A DNA stretch of 8,535 nucleotides, from assembly GCA_002474345.1 (NCBI GenBank), contig DKQD01000139.1, positions 12,888-21,422 of the forward strand, in the 5' to 3' direction. The position numbers and the translations under genes were made by a program. The notes beneath the pieces were generated by a model, which did not search any database, was not told the DNA's origin, and saw only the letters and a program-made list of their open reading frames with translations. Source of the stretch: Bacteriovoracaceae bacterium UBA7317. Its GTDB lineage: Bacteria > Bdellovibrionota > Bacteriovoracia > Bacteriovoracales > Bacteriovoracaceae. Shown here piece after piece: positions 7,201 to 8,535 of this stretch (position 1 is the stretch's first letter; every line of letters begins with the position of its first letter).

Positions 7201-8535
7201 ATTAAAGTAGATAATGTAAATAGACCACCAAGTTTAGCAGAAATAGAAGACCTTGTTATTAAAGAAAGTGACCCTTTGTTGAAAGTGGATGCTAATGATT
7301 CATCTGTTATTAAATCACCTCTTTCGTTAATAAGACCTTTAAATCCAGTTAAGAGTGATGATGAAGATGTAGATTTGGATAAAATCACATATTCATGTTT
7401 TTACGATAACAAAAAAGACAATAACGTAGCTGAAAATTTAGATTGTAAGGAAATTAGAGGACTAAAGTTTGATCAGACAAAGGGGATCTTAGAGTGGAAA
7501 ACGGATTATTTCCATTCTGGTACTTACGAATTCAAATTAAAGGCATCTGATGGTGGAAAAATATTTGATAAAATTGAAAATAAATTAATAGAATCCTTAG
7601 ATGAAAAGGTTTTTAGCATAAACGTTAAAAATGTAAACAGACCTCCTAGCTTGAGTGATATTCCAAATCAAGAGGTCGATGAAAATATTGCAATTAATAC
7701 AGTCGACGTTTCTGATAATTCAATTTTGAAAATAGATATAAAAGAAGCTCGTAAAACAGTCGCGCTAAAGGATGGTCCAAAGGGAGAGGATGAAGATATT
7801 GATTTACAGAAGATAACTTATACCTGCCTTTATGATTTAAAGGCAGATGAAAAGGTGGAAAACGGAGTAGATTGTTTAAGAATTAGTGGTTTGACTTTTA
7901 ATTCAGATAAAGGACAAATTAACTGGACGCCTGATTATGATCAGTCTGGAACCTATGAGTTTAAGATCACTGCGATAGACGATGATCCAAAACCTTTATC
8001 AATGAATAAAATATTTAAAGTTAAAGTCAAAAACGTAAATAGAAGGCCTAAGCTTGTTGATATAAAAAATAAGTTAGTAAACGAAAACGATTCGATGCCT
8101 TCGATAGACTTTTATGATCAAAATACGGGTGATGACACTGATATAGATAAAGAAAAATTAAGCTATAAATGTTTTTACGATAAGTTGGTTGACGGAAATG
8201 TACAGGAAAAGGATGAAGGTGGAAGTTGTTCAAGCTTAAGGGGTCTAAAGTTCGATGAACAAAAAGGACAGATCAATTGGAAAACAGATTACTTTCTTTC
8301 AGGGATTTATGAGTTTAAGGTTATTGGTTCTGATGGGGGGGAATTTAAAAATAAAAATGGAGAATTAACTCCTTCTATTTCTTATGATATTTTTAGTGTA
8401 GAAGTAAAAAATGTAAATAGACCTCCTTCCTTGGCGGATATAGAAAATCAAACGATCAAGGAATCAGAGTCAATTAAGCTAATTGATTTGGATGATAATT
8501 CCAACTTAATTCTTGATTTAAAATTGGCCAGACCA
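4216..8535 (+). CDS. Giant exported coiled-coil protein with tandem Ig/cadherin-like repeats, C-terminus beyond window
   Basis: The frame runs 1440 codons without a stop to the right edge. From the ATG at 4216, a basic start and hydrophobic stretch (about residues 19-31) form a signal peptide or anchor; the bases before cleavage candidate Ala35 do not fit signal peptidase I well. Residues about 40-430 are Lys/Glu/Leu/Ile-rich with almost no Pro or Gly, and look like a long coiled-coil stalk. From about residue 448 come seven complete Ig/cadherin-like repeats and part of an eighth, each with an acidic cluster, two Cys, a conserved Trp and an S-G-x-Y strand ending in D-G. The repeat core resembles putative Ig (He_PIG) and cadherin-like domains of large bacterial surface proteins, so an adhesin or fibre role is inferred. 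No Shine-Dalgarno precedes the ATG; a GTG at 4252 would give a shorter, more typical signal peptide. The gene follows the single-domain gene after 41 bases. Confidence 0.85.
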   Translation, partial: MNNLGKINFLLKVDSFSKIVIVTFFIFLMALPKEAKPNLKTYQQKNREDQREKEKIEKELEGSLIISKEEIKAKNELDGVEIKRKEISDKILSLDLQIKKSKEKIKNIKSKYSSRLTESRKKYLVLNKQRINEYKKINEKNKILDRLKKEFSLIEDDNDKEKTKDLESEIEIKEEELKKLKTLYLILKEKFNEELINYRSEKLKFSDLTKDLKSEIKKLRQKREERNEYVKSKKEMRLEIESKRTTYFSILNKKINSKSVKTKNEFNLYKKNKEESLLKKYKDRIKDLNDKLILNSSKELEIRKKIDNLKSVYRRKGEEKRNNLVDKFLNSDGEINWSLDIEKEKDKEGNTLSDLKRSLVEIRRTKIIIQNEIYIFNYYLLDLKERIDNLNIRTNNYEAKKLEVSKKSKKDIKILEDKRQLEIEEKEKNEENSFLDLPEEDKKNYQYDEDGDKVFYECFYEKLPVEMENAIENKVIGKNSWKDDEVKKEKRCGALRNFEFNIHTGIFNWKPDFYQYGKYKVVIEARDGPREGYKSKGKKISTKSIYSYIEIKKNNHKPNLAIFSSGKEVKKTSTGPIIFNLKEEKKISIDINDISIPHYFEGKSVPKEDLKDLGFGRSIKGDDEDQDFDRIIYSCWYRKKSKSKENSFYSCETGETNKKVEGKKEFDNVGIGKLDFNNLNGQFEWEPDHFQEGTYEFKIIGDDGDLLNGSLKDEIKFIVKISNKNHKPLLSEIKDQTIYELETMEPINVDDISLVKVNQDRIDKSLLLKSKNGELFKNPDSDRDLEVLTFNCQYQNSANGNLSKKTDCSGLNGKENNFKFNENTGEMDWVPDNRQSGDYVFTITADDGKNESKELGLNKRTFKVKVKDFNRPPLLVAFSSGEKINFEEILKVDEGTTIKEIDFNDGSSYPIGKNKDFDIDLQKITYSCFFDQIIDGKVNAFKKCDDKNLRGFSFDSDKGLINWTPDFFQSGTYEFMIVASDGAPGKSLEDKKILKIKVDNVNRPPSLAEIEDLVIKESDPLLKVDANDSSVIKSPLSLIRPLNPVKSDDEDVDLDKITYSCFYDNKKDNNVAENLDCKEIRGLKFDQTKGILEWKTDYFHSGTYEFKLKASDGGKIFDKIENKLIESLDEKVFSINVKNVNRPPSLSDIPNQEVDENIAINTVDVSDNSILKIDIKEARKTVALKDGPKGEDEDIDLQKITYTCLYDLKADEKVENGVDCLRISGLTFNSDKGQINWTPDYDQSGTYEFKITAIDDDPKPLSMNKIFKVKVKNVNRRPKLVDIKNKLVNENDSMPSIDFYDQNTGDDTDIDKEKLSYKCFYDKLVDGNVQEKDEGGSCSSLRGLKFDEQKGQINWKTDYFLSGIYEFKVIGSDGGEFKNKNGELTPSISYDIFSVEVKNVNRPPSLADIENQTIKESESIKLIDLDDNSNLILDLKLARP
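5557..8535 (+). repeat. Array of degenerate Ig/cadherin-like domain repeats inside the giant gene
   Basis: Repeat joints are marked by N-H-K-P (5878 and 6388) and then N-R-P-P or N-R-R-P (6823, 7219, 7636, 8038, 8416). Successive periods are about 170, 145, 132, 139, 134 and 126 residues. Each repeat reads: acidic cluster, Y/F-x-C, second Cys, L-x-F-(D/N)-x-x-x-G-x-(I/L/F)-x-W-x-(P/T)-D, (S/E)-G-x-Y-x-F, D-G, K-V-K-N-V-N-R-P-P. First and second Cys codons are at 5587/5692, 6118/6166, 6589/6637, 6997/7045, 7396/7444, 7825/7873 and 8170/8227. Trp is present in all seven. The last repeats resemble each other more than the first, and the joint is alike at DNA level as well (AATGTAAA-AGACC near 7630 and 8410). 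The array continues past the window. Confidence 0.85.

Noticed and set aside
5557..8535. CRISPR array or mobile element as the explanation of the repeats
   Set aside because: The repeats are long, in frame and protein-coding with conserved residues; there are no short identical repeats with spacers and no transposase.

Overview
The window comes from an A+T-rich Gram-negative genome. A lipoprotein M23 endopeptidase related to E. coli MepM, a GlpG-type rhomboid, AAA-heavy lysine use and long Lys/Glu-rich exported proteins would fit a low-GC member of Bdellovibrionota (Bacteriovoracaceae-like). That placement is inference: nothing here fixes the taxon.

Layout. (1) 1-773, minus strand: a GlpG-type rhomboid protease cut by the left edge, with the catalytic Ser, the catalytic His and both oxyanion residues visible. 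(2) 774-1086: divergent promoter region with a -35/-10 pair facing the rhomboid gene and a perfect 7-bp-arm palindrome at 915-930. (3) 1087-2820, plus strand: a MepM-like M23 lipoprotein, then a 110-residue single-pass membrane protein of unknown function with a strong ribosome binding site; the two probably form an operon. (4) 2821-3151: a very A+T-rich non-coding gap with two inverted repeats, a perfect TATAAT box, and a leader that could fold in alternative ways just upstream of the next gene. (5) 3152-4174: a 340-residue protein with an N-terminal membrane anchor, a Lys/Glu-rich linker and one C-terminal Ig/cadherin-like domain. (6) 4216-8535: a giant reading frame open to the right edge (1440 codons without a stop), with a signal or anchor segment, about 390 residues of probable coiled coil, then seven complete Ig/cadherin-like repeats and the start of an eighth.

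The main point of interest is the pair in (5) and (6). Both proteins carry the same domain type: an acidic D-x-D-type cluster, a Y-x-C strand, a second Cys (usually 16 residues later), a Phe-Asp/Lys-Gly turn leading to a conserved Trp, and an S-G-x-Y strand ending in D-G. One has a single copy on a membrane anchor; the other has a long array on a coiled-coil stalk. They are 41 bases apart on the same strand. I infer a two-component envelope or surface fibre, possibly a predicted giant adhesin with a membrane-tethered partner. The M23 endopeptidase and rhomboid next door act on the envelope, but nothing in the sequence ties them functionally to the pair.
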